DNA from: Chloroflexota bacterium
Lineage (GTDB): Bacteria; Chloroflexota; Anaerolineae; UBA4142
Assembly (NCBI GenBank): GCA_023381515.1
Contig: JAMCQI010000055.1
Location: forward strand, 1 to 40,596
DNA: 40,596 nt
Direction: 5' to 3'
In this document: one piece after another, positions 25,532 to 33,293 of the stretch
Layout: the number at the start of each line of letters is the position of its first letter
Numbering within the stretch: position 1 is the stretch's first letter
The notes under the pieces: model-generated
Told to the model about the DNA's origin: nothing
What the model saw: only the letters and a program-made list of their open reading frames with translations
Databases searched by the model: none
Program-made: the position numbers and the translations under genes

Positions 25532-26368
25532 TTACTTGACCTGTGCTGCGTAAGCCGGAATATCCTTAGCTCCGCCCGAGACAAAAACCGCCGTCCCATT
25601 GATGAACGCGGAGCAGGACGAGGCGAGGAAGAGCGCCACAGAAGCGATTTCCTGCACGAGGCCCGCGCGTTTCTGCGGACCCCAGTCGATGAGCGCCTGA
25701 AGCTGCTTTTCAGGCATGTCCTTGTTTAGGTCGGTCCGCAGAAACCCCGCCACGACGATATGCGCTCGAATGCCCTTGTCGCCATATTCCTGGGCGATGG
25801 TCTTGGTGAGTCCCAATAGCCCCGCCTTACTCACCGCATAGCTCGCCATTCCCGTACCGCCGTCTTGGGCGACCGAGCCGATGGAGATGATTGAACCGCC
25901 AGAGCCTTGAGCGAGGAATTGTTTGACTGCTCGCCGCGACACGAGGAAGGCGCCTGTCAGATTTGTCCCCAGCAGCGCATCCCACTCTGAAATGGGAACC
26001 TGAAGGATCAAGTTGCCTTGCCCAGCTTCCGGCCCGGCGGTGAGCCTGCCGGCGTTATTAATCACGACATCCACTCTGCCAAAAGCTTGGAGTGTGCGGT
26101 CAAATAAGGCTTCGACGTCATCTTCGCTCGTAATATCAGCTCGCATGGCGATAACGGCCCCTGGTTCGGAAAACCGCTCAGCTTCGGCTGCCACTTGAGC
26201 CGCTGGTCGGATATCGCGCGCACAAAATGCCACGCGGGCACGTTTGGCTGCCGCGGCGAGAACGATGCTCCTACCGATCCCCCGCGAACCGCCAGTGACC
26301 ACCAGCACCTTGCCGGAGAGATCGCGCCCGACTCCGTGGGACTCGCTGTTGGACGGCTGTGTCGTCAT
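25532..26368 (-). CDS. fabG: 3-oxoacyl-ACP reductase-like SDR (FabG type), 278 aa
   Basis: A classical SDR: cofactor motif TGGSRGIG (about residues 25-32), NNAG (104-107), and a catalytic set of Ser165, Tyr177 and Lys181 in SYAVSKAG, then PxxI-type cofactor contacts and a C-terminal FINGTAVFVSGGA. It reduces beta-ketoacyl-ACP with NADPH. I chose ATG 26368 (GGGGAG just upstream), 19 bases after the malonyl transferase; a longer frame upstream is Arg/Pro-rich and overlaps that gene. It supplies the keto-reduction step of the discrete synthase. No dehydratase gene (FabZ/FabA-like) is seen in the window. Confidence 0.85.
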   Translation of the reverse strand: MTTQPSNSESHGVGRDLSGKVLVVTGGSRGIGRSIVLAAAAKRARVAFCARDIRPAAQVAAEAERFSEPGAVIAMRADITSEDDVEALFDRTLQAFGRVDVVINNAGRLTAGPEAGQGNLILQVPISEWDALLGTNLTGAFLVSRRAVKQFLAQGSGGSIISIGSVAQDGGTGMASYAVSKAGLLGLTKTIAQEYGDKGIRAHIVVAGFLRTDLNKDMPEKQLQALIDWGPQKRAGLVQEIASVALFLASSCSAFINGTAVFVSGGAKDIPAYAAQVK

Positions 26369-26387
26369 ATGCTCCCCATGTCCATCG

Positions 26388-27461
26388 TCAGGCTGCAGTG
26401 GCGACATGTCCATCCTCAAATGCTTTCCGGTCGGTCGTCGACGCGGTGCTCCGCGGCCGCGCCCGGCTGGAGGACGCCATTTCAAATGTCTCTGTGATGG
26501 CCGTGCGCGAGACGCGCTGGACGAAATTGAGCAGGCTCTTGCCCGGTCCGCACTGGATAAAGTGATCTACCCCTGTATTGACAAGGTAATCCAGGCTCTC
26601 TTCGAAGAGAACGGGATGGGTCAATTGCAGAACGAGAGACTCTCGGACGCTGTCCGCATCGGTCAATGGACGCGCCGTGACATTGTCAATCACCGGGAGC
26701 TTGGGATCCCTAATTCCCGCCGCGTCGACAAGCCGGGCAAACGTGGGGGCCATCGGCGCGAGCAGGTCGCAGTGAAAAGGAACGCTGACGGGCACCTCGA
26801 CCGCGCCGCCGCCTTCTTCCTCGCACCGGTCTGCGGCGGCGAGCACTGCCGGTCGCTCGCCCGAGATCACGGTCTGCCCTGGCGAGTTGTGCAGGGCGAC
26901 GCCGACGATGCCGATCGAGCGCACGGAGACGCACGCATCGTAGATCGTCTGCCGATCCAGGCCCATGATCGCCATCATCGCGCCCTTGCCATCCGGCACG
27001 GTACGTTGCATGAGCCGGCCCCGTGCGGCGACGAGCCGCACTGCTTTTTCAAACTCGATGGCGCCCGCGACGACAAGGGCGGCATACTGTCCCAGGCTGT
27101 GCCCGGCCAACGCATCCGGCACCAGCCCCTGGGCAATCAGGCGATAGGCCTCGGCCACGGTGAGCGATAAAATCATCGGCTGCTGGATTTCCGTGCGTCG
27201 CAATTCCTCGGGCGAACCATGCGCCATGACGACCGAGAGTGGATACCCGAGCGTGCGATCGGCCAGCTGAAAAGTCGCTTGGCATTCCGGGCAAACCATG
27301 GCCGTCCCCGCGGCGAGAGGAGGTAGCGCACCGCCCGCCAGCCCGTCCGCGGGCCGGGATTGGGCCAGCTTGCGCAAACAATCCTCACACGAAGCGGCGA
27401 GGGCTCCGCTCATCCCAGCCGCTTGACTACCCTGACCCGAAAAGAGAAAGGCTCGTTTCAT
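26388..27461 (-). CDS. fabD: ACP S-malonyltransferase-like acyltransferase with extra CxxC pairs, 357 aa
   Basis: It transfers malonyl from CoA to ACP. Visible motifs are FLFSGQGSQ at the N-terminus, nucleophile Ser122 in GHSLGQYAAL, Arg in AARGRLMQ, and the catalytic His in VPFHCDLL. Between the GQGSQ loop and the 'ADRTLGY' helix there is an insertion with two CxxC pairs (Cys25/Cys28 in CEDC; Cys57/Cys60 in CPEC), suggesting a small zinc-binding knuckle that ordinary FabD lacks. The tail of about 35 residues is Ser/Arg/Thr-rich. I start at the ATG giving MKRAFLFSGQ; an ATG seven codons earlier, four bases after the ketosynthase stop, is equally possible. Confidence 0.85.
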   Translation of the reverse strand: MKRAFLFSGQGSQAAGMSGALAASCEDCLRKLAQSRPADGLAGGALPPLAAGTAMVCPECQATFQLADRTLGYPLSVVMAHGSPEELRRTEIQQPMILSLTVAEAYRLIAQGLVPDALAGHSLGQYAALVVAGAIEFEKAVRLVAARGRLMQRTVPDGKGAMMAIMGLDRQTIYDACVSVRSIGIVGVALHNSPGQTVISGERPAVLAAADRCEEEGGGAVEVPVSVPFHCDLLAPMAPTFARLVDAAGIRDPKLPVIDNVTARPLTDADSVRESLVLQLTHPVLFEESLDYLVNTGVDHFIQCGPGKSLLNFVQRVSRTAITETFEMASSSRARPRSTASTTDRKAFEDGHVATAA

Positions 27462-27486
27462 ATCACCCGTTTCCTGCTGCATGCTT

Positions 27487-28785
27487 CTACGAAGCTCGTC
27501 CGATGACCACCGACGCGTTCAGCCCGCCGAAGCCGAACGAGTTCGACAAGGCATACTCGATACGATAGTCACGCGCCTCTTTCGGCACAAAATCCAGGTC
27601 CAATTCCGGATCCGGCTCTTCCAGGTTGATCGTCGGATGGACAAAGCCATGCTCCATCTGGAGGATGGTCGCGACAAACTCGACGATCCCGGCAGCCGAC
27701 AGGCAGTGCCCGGTCATCGACTTGGTCGCATTGACCGGCACGTCGTAGGCGTGTTCCCCGAAAACCGTCTTGATGGCGTTAACTTCAACCGCGTCGCCTA
27801 ACCGGGAAGAAGTGGCATGGGCATTCACGTAATTGATCTCCTCCGGATCGAGAGAAGCATCGGCGAGCGCGGCCTGCATCGCCCACGCCTGGCCGTCTGC
27901 ATTCGGGATGGACGACCGGGATACATCAGAAGTCGAAGCCGCCCCGAGCACCTCGGCGTAGATTCGGGCGCTCCGCGCCCGTGCACTCTCGTACGTTTCG
28001 AGCACGACGGCCGCTGCCCCTTCGCTTGGAACAAAGCCCTCGCGCCGTGAGTCGAAGGGCCGGCTGGCGCGCCATGGTTCGGCGTTGAAGGACCGCGTGG
28101 CAAGCGCGTCCAGCATGACCCAGCCTTGGAGGACTGTCGAGTCCGGAATACAAGCGCCTCCTGAGACGAGGGCAGCCTCCGCTCGTCCGGCCCGCAATTG
28201 GTCGATAGCGCTGAGCAACGCCAGATTTCCGCTCGCCGACGCCCCGCCGACTGTAAAGCTGGGTCCCCGCACTCCAAGAATCTCGGAGATGACCGAGAGC
28301 ACGTCGGTGTCGAGAAACAAGAGGCCGAAGAGTGGATCGACATACTCTGGCTCTTCTCTACAGGCAAGCACGCTCTCTTGAATATACTGCTGGTTCAGAT
28401 TGCTGCCCGCAAGCACGTGCGCCACACGCTCGCTTGCCACTCGAGATTGCGCAAGGCCTGCATCCGTGAAGGCTTGCATCGCCGCCGCCGCCGTCAGTCG
28501 TCCAGAGAGCGGAGCGGGCCCCAATAGTCTCTGGGCGCGCTCCACCAACTCTTGGGGATAGTTGCCTCCCACACGCGCCAGGTGCTCGCCGAGATGAAAG
28601 TCACTCATGTCGCCGCCGACCCTCAACGGGATGCGGGTATCGACACACTTCCATTGGGTAATGCCGGACAGTCCAGCCTGAAGGGAGGCGAGATATTCGG
28701 CAAGAGTCTCACCTGTGCGGGTGAGGACGCCCATGCCCGTCACCACCACACGATGTTCACAACGATCGGACCATTTCCAGTTCAT
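27487..28785 (-). CDS. Ketosynthase-like protein with active Cys replaced by Ser (decarboxylating KS of HCS cassette), 432 aa
   Basis: A full ketosynthase fold with both catalytic His (VNAHATSSRLGD; ATKSMTGHCL), but the nucleophile position reads VGGASASGNLA, so Ser183 stands where its paralogue at 24213 has Cys182. In HMG-synthase beta-branching cassettes (PksF-type proteins) a Cys-to-Ser KS decarboxylates malonyl-ACP to acetyl-ACP, and this gene has exactly that change beside the other cassette genes. The ATG start at 28785 overlaps the stop of the PPTase gene in an ATGA. A KS-beta (chain-length-factor) role with the Cys-containing paralogue is the main alternative. Confidence 0.85.
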   Translation of the reverse strand: MNWKWSDRCEHRVVVTGMGVLTRTGETLAEYLASLQAGLSGITQWKCVDTRIPLRVGGDMSDFHLGEHLARVGGNYPQELVERAQRLLGPAPLSGRLTAAAAMQAFTDAGLAQSRVASERVAHVLAGSNLNQQYIQESVLACREEPEYVDPLFGLLFLDTDVLSVISEILGVRGPSFTVGGASASGNLALLSAIDQLRAGRAEAALVSGGACIPDSTVLQGWVMLDALATRSFNAEPWRASRPFDSRREGFVPSEGAAAVVLETYESARARSARIYAEVLGAASTSDVSRSSIPNADGQAWAMQAALADASLDPEEINYVNAHATSSRLGDAVEVNAIKTVFGEHAYDVPVNATKSMTGHCLSAAGIVEFVATILQMEHGFVHPTINLEEPDPELDLDFVPKEARDYRIEYALSNSFGFGGLNASVVIGRAS

Positions 28786-29495
28786 AACGGCATCTCCACC
28801 GGCGCGATCTTTGCGATCGACATCACGTACTTTCCATCCGGTCCGCCGATCTGCCGGGTGCGTACCCACAGTTGGGGATCACGGATGCGGTCGGAAAGGG
28901 CGCCTTTCACCCGGACAAGCGTGCGTCCTTGCGCTAAATTCTGGACTCGGATTTCGATGGCCTCCGGACCGATGTCTTGACCTGCCAACAACGCTTTCCA
29001 AACAGCTTCCTTGGCGGTCCACGCGGCGAGCCCCGCGATCTCCGGTCCCTCCTGCGCCTCGGAGAGCAATCGGCGCTCGCGCGGCGAAAACGCATACGAG
29101 CTCTCCGCCACCTCGTTGGGCCTTGTGTGCTCTACATCAATCCCCGCAAGGAGCGGACCCTCTTCCTGGGCGAACCAGGCACAAGCAGCGGCCAGGCGAC
29201 TGGAATGGGAAATGGAAACGCGGACGCGGCCCCCCGGTCCGTCCATGATCACACGGGGGGCACACCCCGGTGGACTAGAGATTTCCAGCGCGGGTAAGGC
29301 CCCGCGGCCTCCCAGGATCGGTCGAATCGCCTTCCGCGCCGCGAGCCGCCCAATCACAAAGTGCCGGCGGCGGCGTTCAGTCGGCAAGGCACGCGCTTGT
29401 TCGCGCTCGGCGGCCGTTAGCACATGCGCCAGCGCCTCGAGTGGCTCACCCGGATCGGGAACGACGGCGACCCGGAGGGACCTAGGCGGCGCCAT
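28782..29495 (-). CDS. Sfp-type 4'-phosphopantetheinyl transferase, 237 aa
   Basis: It moves the phosphopantetheine arm of CoA to the serine of carrier proteins. Visible motifs are RRRHFVIGRLAARKAI in the N-terminal half, VSISHS, the magnesium-binding GIDVE, and WTAKEAVWKALLAG (W-x-x-KEA). The length is typical of the two-domain Sfp/EntD type used in secondary metabolism. The ATG overlaps the ACP 2 stop by 14 bases and the gene ends in an ATGA with the KS gene. Its place directly after an ACP gene indicates a dedicated activating enzyme for the two ACPs of this cluster. Confidence 0.9.
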   Translation of the reverse strand: MAPPRSLRVAVVPDPGEPLEALAHVLTAAEREQARALPTERRRRHFVIGRLAARKAIRPILGGRGALPALEISSPPGCAPRVIMDGPGGRVRVSISHSSRLAAACAWFAQEEGPLLAGIDVEHTRPNEVAESSYAFSPRERRLLSEAQEGPEIAGLAAWTAKEAVWKALLAGQDIGPEAIEIRVQNLAQGRTLVRVKGALSDRIRDPQLWVRTRQIGGPDGKYVMSIAKIAPVEMPL

Positions 29496-29760
29496 AGACC
29501 TTTGCCGTGATTGACATCTGGTTCGCCGCCGTTTCGAATGCGCTCACCAGTTGGCCAAGGTTTTGCGCGTTGGAAAGCTCACGGCGCGGGAGTTTGATTT
29601 GAAGCTGTTTCATCGAGCGCGACACCACCTCAACAATCTCGAGAGAATCGGCGCCAAAATCACGCATACTATCCGTTTCGCGGATATCCTTCCCCCGCGC
29701 GCCTTCTATGATCGCCAGGACGTTCGCCTGGACGATCGCGAAAATCTCTGCCCGACTCAT
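29482..29760 (-). CDS. Acyl carrier protein 2 (HCS donor-ACP type), 92 aa
   Basis: A single carrier domain with the phosphopantetheine Ser39 in DFGADSLEIVEV. The third helix region reads IKLPRRELSNAQNLGQLV; an 'IPR-x-EL...N-x-x-x-L' pattern is characteristic of the donor ACPs of HMG-synthase cassettes (AcpK-like) rather than housekeeping AcpP. It is highly similar along its length to ACP 1 at 30511-30768. AAGGAG lies eight bases before ATG. It is followed by an overlapping PPTase gene. Confidence 0.88.
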   Translation of the reverse strand: MSRAEIFAIVQANVLAIIEGARGKDIRETDSMRDFGADSLEIVEVVSRSMKQLQIKLPRRELSNAQNLGQLVSAFETAANQMSITAKVYGAA

Positions 29761-29812
29761 CTACCCTACTCCTTTGCAGATTGTGCAAGAGCCACGGGAT
29801 ATGGCTCGCCGT

Positions 29813-30355
29813 TCAGATCAAAGACCCCTGCATAGCAACATAGCCCAGTTCTTCCAACTTGGCCATTACCTTCGCCGCGCTCTGCTCCGGAGTCTCGTGG
29901 TCGCTTTCAATCACGACCTCGGGATTCAGTGGAGGTTCGTAGGGATCGTCAATTCCCGTAAAATTCTTGATCTCGCCCGCGAGCGCCTTTTTGTAGAGGC
30001 CTTTGACATCCCGGTTGGCGAGCACCTCGACGCGGCACTTGGCATACACCTCGACAAAGCGCTTGATCTTGACGCGGTTCTCGTCTCGAATGGCACGGTA
30101 AGGAGAAATGGCTGCCGCAATCGCGACCACATCGTTACGCGTCAAAAGGTCGCAGACGAATCCGATGCGGCGGATATTCGTATCCCGGTCTTCTTTACTA
30201 AATCCCAGCCCCTTGGACAGATTTTCCCTCACGACATCTCCATCCAACAGCTCCACTCTGTGACCGCGAGCGCGGAGATCTTGTGCGATCAAGTGTGAGA
30301 CTGTCGTCTTGCCTGCCCCGGATAGCCCGGTGAACCAGATAGTAAACCCTGCCAT
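29813..30355 (-). CDS. cysC: Adenylylsulfate (APS) kinase, 180 aa
   Basis: It phosphorylates APS to PAPS with ATP. The P-loop GLSGAGKTT is at about residues 9-17, followed by [26 protein letters not shown] (APS-binding region), ISPYRAIR, and [13 protein letters not shown], all diagnostic of CysC. The length is normal. I use the ATG giving [10 protein letters not shown]; ten extra in-frame codons lie upstream. It sits between the two ACP genes, and its substrate comes from the sulfurylase domain at 34539-37214. No PAPS reductase or sulfotransferase is found nearby. About 155 bases before the start hold no convincing gene. Confidence 0.92.
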   Translation of the reverse strand: MAGFTIWFTGLSGAGKTTVSHLIAQDLRARGHRVELLDGDVVRENLSKGLGFSKEDRDTNIRRIGFVCDLLTRNDVVAIAAAISPYRAIRDENRVKIKRFVEVYAKCRVEVLANRDVKGLYKKALAGEIKNFTGIDDPYEPPLNPEVVIESDHETPEQSAAKVMAKLEELGYVAMQGSLI

Positions 30356-30510
30356 CGACGCGTTCACTCCGACGTTTCCTCTCAATAATCAGTGTTTGGA
30401 AGACCGGAATCATGGTGGGTCCGCCGGCGGCTCCACGTCGATTTTCAAATGGAGCCGTCGGTCCAGACCCAAGCTCGTCGGGCCAAAGGCGAGCTGCTTC
30501 TCCCGTTCAT

Positions 30511-30768
30511 CTAGCTGACAAGCACCCGAGTGGCGGCCCGCTCAAAAATGGTCACCAGATCCCCTAGATTCTGTGCATCGAGCAACTCGGTGCGCGGCAC
30601 TTTGATCCGCAATTGCTTCATGGAGCGGGATACCACCTCGACAATTTCGAGCGAATCTGCCCCATAGTCGCGCATGCTGTTGGCTTCGGTGATATCCTTA
30701 TCTTTGGACCCCTCGATGACCACCTGCACGTTCGCCTTGATCACTTGGAAAATCTCTGCTCGGTTCAT
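30511..30768 (-). CDS. Acyl carrier protein 1 (HCS donor-ACP type), 85 aa
   Basis: A carrier domain with Ser39 in DYGADSLEIVEV and the helix-3 segment IKVPRTELLDAQNLGDLV, the same donor-type pattern as ACP 2. ATG at 30768 has a strong GGGAGG five to six bases upstream, which decides the start over an ATG five codons earlier. In beta-branching systems the donor ACP carries the acetyl group that the HCS adds to a beta-ketoacyl acceptor ACP; with two ACPs present, one could be donor and the other acceptor. Confidence 0.9.
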   Translation of the reverse strand: MNRAEIFQVIKANVQVVIEGSKDKDITEANSMRDYGADSLEIVEVVSRSMKQLRIKVPRTELLDAQNLGDLVTIFERAATRVLVS

Positions 30769-30779
30769 TTTATCCTCCC

Positions 30780-30890
30780 TCAAGTGTTGTGTTTGCTGCT
30801 AAAGCCGAAATGGTTACGCAAGAACCATTGTCCGAAACGGTTTGGAAAGAGCACCTCCTCCGTCATGCGCCCAGCAAGTTCCCAGGTCAT
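30780..30890 (-). CDS. Possible small ORF between enoyl reductase and ACP 1, 36 aa
   Basis: ATG at 30890 lies three bases after the stop of the enoyl-reductase gene, and the TGA at 30780-30782 lies 11 bases before the ACP 1 start, so the ORF fills the gap exactly. It reads MTWELAGRMTEEVLFPNRFG and then 16 more residues with three aromatic residues and several basic ones. A G-rich stretch upstream may serve as a weak ribosome-binding site, or translation may be coupled. I recognise no family. It could be a real small protein or chance. Confidence 0.4.
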   Translation of the reverse strand: MTWELAGRMTEEVLFPNRFGQWFLRNHFGFSSKHNT

Positions 30891-30893
30891 TGT

Positions 30894-31712
30894 CTAGCCC
30901 CCATCCTTTGGAAAGGCTTGCGGTAATCCGCGGCGAGTGACAAATTCCATCGGACCGATCAGGGACCATCCTTCGTCAATCGTTATGACCTGCCCTGTGA
31001 TAGCGTCCATCAATCCCGAGCACAATGCGACGGCTGCCCTGGCGACCTCCTGCGGCTCGAGGAACAGCCCTTCGACTTCTTTCTGCATAGAGTCAATAAC
31101 GGCATCGCCAAAGGTGGAGCGGGAACTCGCCGTGTCCAAGAAACCGGGACGAATGGCGTTCACACGAACTCCCGCGCCCTTGAGCCGGACTGCGAGGTAG
31201 CGACATAGAGTCTCGAGCACGGCCTTGGAGCTGCCAGCCAAATCGTAGCCCGAATGACAGACTTGCGCCCCGTCGCTCGACACCGCAAGCACATAACGGG
31301 GGTATTTGCCAATAACTTCCTGAGCGGCCTGAACATAATCAATCAGGGGCCAAGCCGAGTAACCCAGGGAGAGATCGAAGCTGTTCTTCTTGAGATCTTT
31401 AACTCCGGTAATCACCTTGGAAAAGGCGACATTGCTTATGAAGATGTCCAATGTCCCCACGGTCTCGCGGATCGTGTGCAGAACCTCGCGTGTTTGATCC
31501 GCGTCGGCCACATCCGCTTCCAGAATGTGCGGGGGTTCCAGTCCCTGTCTAGAATATTCATTTAACAGAGCCCGTTCATCCGCACTTTGCCAATGGTGTG
31601 TGAGGAACACGGTAGCGCCCGCCTGCGCAAATTCCAGACCGATGGCCCGGCCCAGGCCGCGAGTTCCGCCCGTGACGAGCACGCTCCTTCCACTCATTTC
31701 GATTTCGATCAT
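30894..31712 (-). CDS. Enoyl-ACP reductase-like SDR (FabL type), 272 aa
   Basis: A Rossmann SDR (VTGGTRGLGRAI) with the active-site spacing Tyr156-x6-Lys163 (GYDLAGSSKAV). Y-x6-K is the enoyl-reductase spacing of FabI/FabL, in contrast to Y-x3-K of keto-reductases. Other FabL-like features are FISNVAFSKV in place of NNAG and LCRYLAVRLKGAGVRVNAI. It should reduce the double bond of an enoyl-ACP; here the likely substrate is the beta-methyl enoyl chain left by ECH2. Its ATG overlaps the ECH2 stop in ATGA. Confidence 0.78.
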   Translation of the reverse strand: MIEIEMSGRSVLVTGGTRGLGRAIGLEFAQAGATVFLTHHWQSADERALLNEYSRQGLEPPHILEADVADADQTREVLHTIRETVGTLDIFISNVAFSKVITGVKDLKKNSFDLSLGYSAWPLIDYVQAAQEVIGKYPRYVLAVSSDGAQVCHSGYDLAGSSKAVLETLCRYLAVRLKGAGVRVNAIRPGFLDTASSRSTFGDAVIDSMQKEVEGLFLEPQEVARAAVALCSGLMDAITGQVITIDEGWSLIGPMEFVTRRGLPQAFPKDGG

Positions 31713-32509
31713 GATCCGCTTCCCTCAGACGCTGAAAGCGTGACGTATCGTTCTGCAATGACGCGCCGGATTTCCGTAGACGAGAACAGCGTCCTCTGCA
31801 TTGCAATTTCATGGGGCAGGACCTGTTGAAAGTCCTCTCGGCGTCTTGTCGAGAGCACACCTTTCAAGAGCAAGAGCGATGCGCGTGGCACAGATTCGAG
31901 GTCTGTGGCAATTTCGAGGGCACGTGTGCGGACTTGATCCTTTGGGACGATGGCGTGTGCAAGGGGACCGCCATTCGCTTTCAACTCATGTCCTTTCACG
32001 AGTCTCCCTGTCAAGATCAGCTCCCGCGCGAGTGGAACTCCCACTGTTTCCTCGAGGGCGACGATGGCCCCCGGGCCGGGCGTGAAACCGAGCGCCATGA
32101 AATTCATCCCGTAAAGGCTCTGTTCGGCGAGGACGGGGATATCACACCACAAGCCGAGGATAAATCCGCCGCCAATCCCATGACCTGCCATTGCGGCCAC
32201 CGTCGGAACCGGTATGGACAGCAGGAGCGGAGGCAACTCGAGAATGTGTTCGGCGGGAAAGCTTTTCCCGGGATGGCCCGTATCCTCCTGTGTTTGAATC
32301 AAATAGCCGCGACTGGCACCGGCCGAAAAGTATCGACTGCCACCCTCCACGACCACCGCATGAAGCGTCGCGTCGCGCTTGATGGTTTCCACCCAGTCCG
32401 CGAGTTGAGGGACAAAGCCGGTTCCCATGTAGGGCTCCTCATCCGTGGAAATCCTGAGTGACGCGACATGTTCGCTAATACGAGTGATACCTAAAGCCAA
32501 TGTGTTCAT
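31709..32509 (-). CDS. ECH2: crotonase-fold decarboxylase of beta-branching cassette (PksI-like), 266 aa
   Basis: An enoyl-CoA hydratase/isomerase-fold protein. It has a substrate/oxyanion segment FSAGASRGYL, a GHGIGGGFILGLWCD helix, and YGMNFMALGFTPGPGA. The NFM-x-x-GFTPG motif, without the catalytic Glu of true hydratases, is characteristic of ECH2 decarboxylases (PksI-type), which remove CO2 from the 3-methylglutaconyl-type intermediate to leave a beta-methyl enoyl-ACP. ATG 32509 follows ECH1 by ten bases; an upstream in-frame extension overlaps ECH1 and is Arg-rich. Confidence 0.88.
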   Translation of the reverse strand: MNTLALGITRISEHVASLRISTDEEPYMGTGFVPQLADWVETIKRDATLHAVVVEGGSRYFSAGASRGYLIQTQEDTGHPGKSFPAEHILELPPLLLSIPVPTVAAMAGHGIGGGFILGLWCDIPVLAEQSLYGMNFMALGFTPGPGAIVALEETVGVPLARELILTGRLVKGHELKANGGPLAHAIVPKDQVRTRALEIATDLESVPRASLLLLKGVLSTRRREDFQQVLPHEIAMQRTLFSSTEIRRVIAERYVTLSASEGSGS

Positions 32510-32519
32510 ATTGTTGCAT

Positions 32520-33293
32520 CTAGGTCCACGGAGTTTCGCCTTCCAGGAAACGCGCAATCCTCTCGCGGGTGGATTCGCTCTCTGCAAGAGCGGAAAAGCG
32601 TGCGATCGCCTCTCTTTGGTAAGCGGCAAAAGAACCGTAGTGATCTGCCACCAGGGCCTTGAGCGCTGCTGTTGCCCGCGCATCCGCTCGGATCAAGCGC
32701 CGGGCATGTTGCCGCAAGGCACTTTCGAGATCCTCGGTCACTTGATCGACCAGGCCGAATTTGAGTGCGTCGACGGCGTTCAGAGGGCTAGCCCCCAAAG
32801 CCAACATGCGCGCTTGGGCCACACCCATGCGCCGAGCCACATAGGGGAAAACCGTCGCCGGGATCAACCCCATGATGGTCTCGGGAAGGGAGAAACTTGC
32901 CCGCGGCGAGGCCAGGACGATGTCCGCCGCGGCCGCCAGTCCGACTCCTGCACCCATCGCTGCCCCGTCGACCAATGCGATCACCGGGCGTGGTGTTCTT
33001 TCAATCATCTCGAGGAGGTGAGCAAAGTGGTCCAGGATGTCGTGTGCGATGCCGGGTGAAATTGCCACCGTAAGGTCAAATCCAGAGCAAAACGAGCCGG
33101 GCCCACCTTCCACGGTCACGAGCGGCGATTCCCTGTCCAATTCCAGCGACTGGGTCAAGCGCACGATCAGGTCTGGTGTGATTCGATCTTCGTCGGCGTC
33201 GTTCCGCAGGACCAGGCAAAGCGCAGGTACCTCGCTCTCTTTTCTCACGGATGGGACCGAAACGCCGATCGAAGAAGCGGTATTCAGCTCCAT
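32520..33293 (-). CDS. ECH1: crotonase-fold dehydratase of beta-branching cassette (PksH-like), 257 aa
   Basis: A crotonase-fold enzyme: oxyanion loop GGPGSFCSGFDL, then DGAAMGAGVGLAAAADIVLA and FSLPETIMGLIPA, with Glu138 in the usual catalytic position. In the cassette it dehydrates the HMG-like acyl-ACP made by HCS. It starts with AGGAG six bases before ATG and overlaps the HCS stop by ten bases. The pair ECH1-ECH2 directly after HCS is the standard order in polyketide beta-branching clusters. Confidence 0.85.
   Translation of the reverse strand: MELNTASSIGVSVPSVRKESEVPALCLVLRNDADEDRITPDLIVRLTQSLELDRESPLVTVEGGPGSFCSGFDLTVAISPGIAHDILDHFAHLLEMIERTPRPVIALVDGAAMGAGVGLAAAADIVLASPRASFSLPETIMGLIPATVFPYVARRMGVAQARMLALGASPLNAVDALKFGLVDQVTEDLESALRQHARRLIRADARATAALKALVADHYGSFAAYQREAIARFSALAESESTRERIARFLEGETPWT

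Noticed and set aside
27487..28785. Ser-variant ketosynthase as a pseudogene
   Set aside because: The frame, length and both catalytic His are intact, and the Cys-to-Ser change is the known feature of cassette decarboxylating KS proteins.
30356..30510. An open frame after ACP 1 reading LDEREKQLAFGPTSLGLDRR and beyond
   Set aside because: It has no start codon in frame after the upstream stop, so it could only be made by frameshifting from ACP 1. There is no slippery signal.
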